Shown: piece after piece, positions 62,891 through 64,000 of the stretch
Position numbering within the stretch: the first letter of the stretch is position 1
Layout: each line of letters begins with the position of its first letter
Program-made: the position numbers and the translations under genes
Assembly: GCF_012932675.1 (NCBI RefSeq)
Contig: NZ_JAAIIF010000006.1
Location: 248,001 to 312,000, forward strand
Direction of reading: 5' to 3'
Source: Bifidobacterium erythrocebi
GTDB taxonomy: Bacteria > Actinomycetota > Actinomycetes > Actinomycetales > Bifidobacteriaceae
DNA length: 64,000 bases
Notes under the pieces: model-generated
Databases searched by the model: none
Told to the model about the DNA's origin: nothing
What the model saw: the letters and a program-made list of their open reading frames with translations, nothing else

Positions 62891-63841
62891 ATGAGTCAGA
62901 CCGATGCCCTCGCACGCTTGGAAACACAGTTCATCGCCCACATCGACGTGGAACGCGGCCTGTCGAAGGCGACGGTGAAGGCGTACACATCCGATCTTGA
63001 CCGGTACTGCGCTTGGCTGCGGGAACAGGGCATCATGGAGCCCAACGGCATAGCCCGCAACCACGTCGAGGAATACATCGCGCATCTGGACGCCAACGGC
63101 GCAAGCGCACGATCCAAGGCGCGCAATCTCGCATCCATACACGAGTTCCACCGCTTCGCGCTCGCCCAGCACGCCGTGACCGACGACGTATCGGCCGCGG
63201 TCAAGGCGCCGAAGGGCGCAAGCACGTTGCCCGACGTGCTCACCGTGGACGAGGTGGCGAGACTGCTGGACTGCATGCTCGTCCCCGCGCCCGACTGCGC
63301 GATGGACGTGCCCAATGCAGTGCTGCTGCGGGACAAGGCGTTGCTTGAGTTCATGTACGCCACCGGGTGCCGCGTGTCGGAGGCGGTTGGCACCGATCTG
63401 AGCGACATCGACATGGACGAGCGTGTGGCGAGGCTTATGGGCAAAGGCTCGAAGCAACGGCTGGTGCCGGTGGGGGAGTATGCCTGCGCGGCCCTGAAAC
63501 GCTATCTGGACGAAGGCCGTTGCGTGCTGGAGGGGTGCGCGAAGAGCAAGGCACCCGAGCGCAGGGCGGTGTTCCTCAACAAGCGCGGGCAGCGCATGTC
63601 TCGCCAATCCGTATGGGAGGTGGTGAACCAGGCGGGCAAGCGCGCCCATATCGACAAGCCGCTGCACCCGCACACGCTGCGGCACTCCTTCGCCACGCAC
63701 CTCATCCAGGGCGGTGCCGACGTGCGCACCGTGCAGGAGCTGCTGGGTCATGCGAGCGTCACCACCACGCAGATCTACACGCATGTGAGTCCGGAGAATC
63801 TGATCGAAACGTATCTCACCGCGCATCCGCGTGCCCGCTGA
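62891..63841 (+). CDS. xerD: tyrosine recombinase XerD
   Basis: A 316-residue site-specific recombinase that resolves chromosome dimers at dif. N-terminal core-binding domain (FIAHIDVERGLSKATVKAY). Catalytic residues: Arg in ATGCRVSEAV, His-x-x-Arg in HTLRHSFATHL, His in LLGHASVTTTQ, and the nucleophile Tyr in IYTHVSPENL. Start MSQTDALAR at 62891 is set by the family; Met codons at 62882 and 62807 lie before it and no ribosome site is clear. Its place after rplT is usual in bifidobacteria. Confidence 0.92.
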   Translation: MSQTDALARLETQFIAHIDVERGLSKATVKAYTSDLDRYCAWLREQGIMEPNGIARNHVEEYIAHLDANGASARSKARNLASIHEFHRFALAQHAVTDDVSAAVKAPKGASTLPDVLTVDEVARLLDCMLVPAPDCAMDVPNAVLLRDKALLEFMYATGCRVSEAVGTDLSDIDMDERVARLMGKGSKQRLVPVGEYACAALKRYLDEGRCVLEGCAKSKAPERRAVFLNKRGQRMSRQSVWEVVNQAGKRAHIDKPLHPHTLRHSFATHLIQGGADVRTVQELLGHASVTTTQIYTHVSPENLIETYLTAHPRAR

Positions 63842-64000
63842 CATGCGCGGTGCGTCCGGCCATGAGGCGCAGCGTCCGTATGGCAACGATGTTCATCACG
63901 GCATGCGAACCGCCGATGAATCGGGTGTAATGCCGCATGCCGGGCGATGTTCTTCCACGAGGTGCCCGATTTCCCCGCCGACGGGCTGAGGTTTGGTACA

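Noticed and set aside
63842..64000. A further gene at the right end
   Set aside because: No frame with a ribosome site or family resemblance in these 159 bases; a gene may begin beyond the window.

Overview
The window is high-GC, densely coded bacterial DNA that reads as a Bifidobacterium chromosome. The grounds are the order ftsZ-sepF-yggT-divIVA-lspA-rluD-dnaE, a single-chain glycyl-tRNA synthetase, an ECF sigma factor followed by a Cys-rich small protein, an actinobacterial 24-residue ribosomal protein, and the infC-rpmI-rplT-xerD block. A D-aspartate ligase, an aspartate racemase and two MurE-type ligases point to a species with a D-Asp peptidoglycan cross-bridge, such as the adolescentis/dentium/angulatum type. 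That species guess is inference.

Layout. 1-3471: a DUF805 membrane protein cut by the window edge, a MerR regulator divergent from an aldo/keto reductase, and a membrane-anchored protein with an HExxH motif. 3778-18600: an almost complete type IVa-like pilus locus. pilT and pilB run leftward; pilV-like and pilW-like minor pilins, two paralogous major-type pilins, pilC, a large PilX-like protein, pilD, pilM, pilN and pilO run rightward. No secretin or PilP is present, as expected for a single-membrane cell. 18920-30779: glyS and dus, then the cell-division block (ftsZ, sepF, yggT, divIVA), lspA, rluD and dnaE.

30780-34190: an FtsX/MacB-type permease and its ATPase, bracketed on both sides by a family of long palindromic repeats whose stems vary in a compensated way. 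34192-42513: a PfkB sugar kinase and ROK repressor, divergent from an oligopeptide-type ABC operon (oppA, B, C and a fused D/F ATPase). 42629-46646: a NUDIX hydrolase preceded by a duplicated leader ORF, an Xaa-Pro aminopeptidase, and folC. 46785-51979 (leftward): murE-like 2, murE-like 1, D-aspartate ligase and aspartate racemase, which together can make and attach D-Asp to the stem peptide.

52053-64000: the ECF sigma factor with its Cys-rich partner, ribosomal protein bL37, aldose 1-epimerase, ispH, a YbaK deacylase, gap, thiamine pyrophosphokinase, asnB with a small lipoprotein, infC-rpmI-rplT behind a long leader, and xerD. No tRNA, rRNA, CRISPR array, insertion sequence or prophage was seen.
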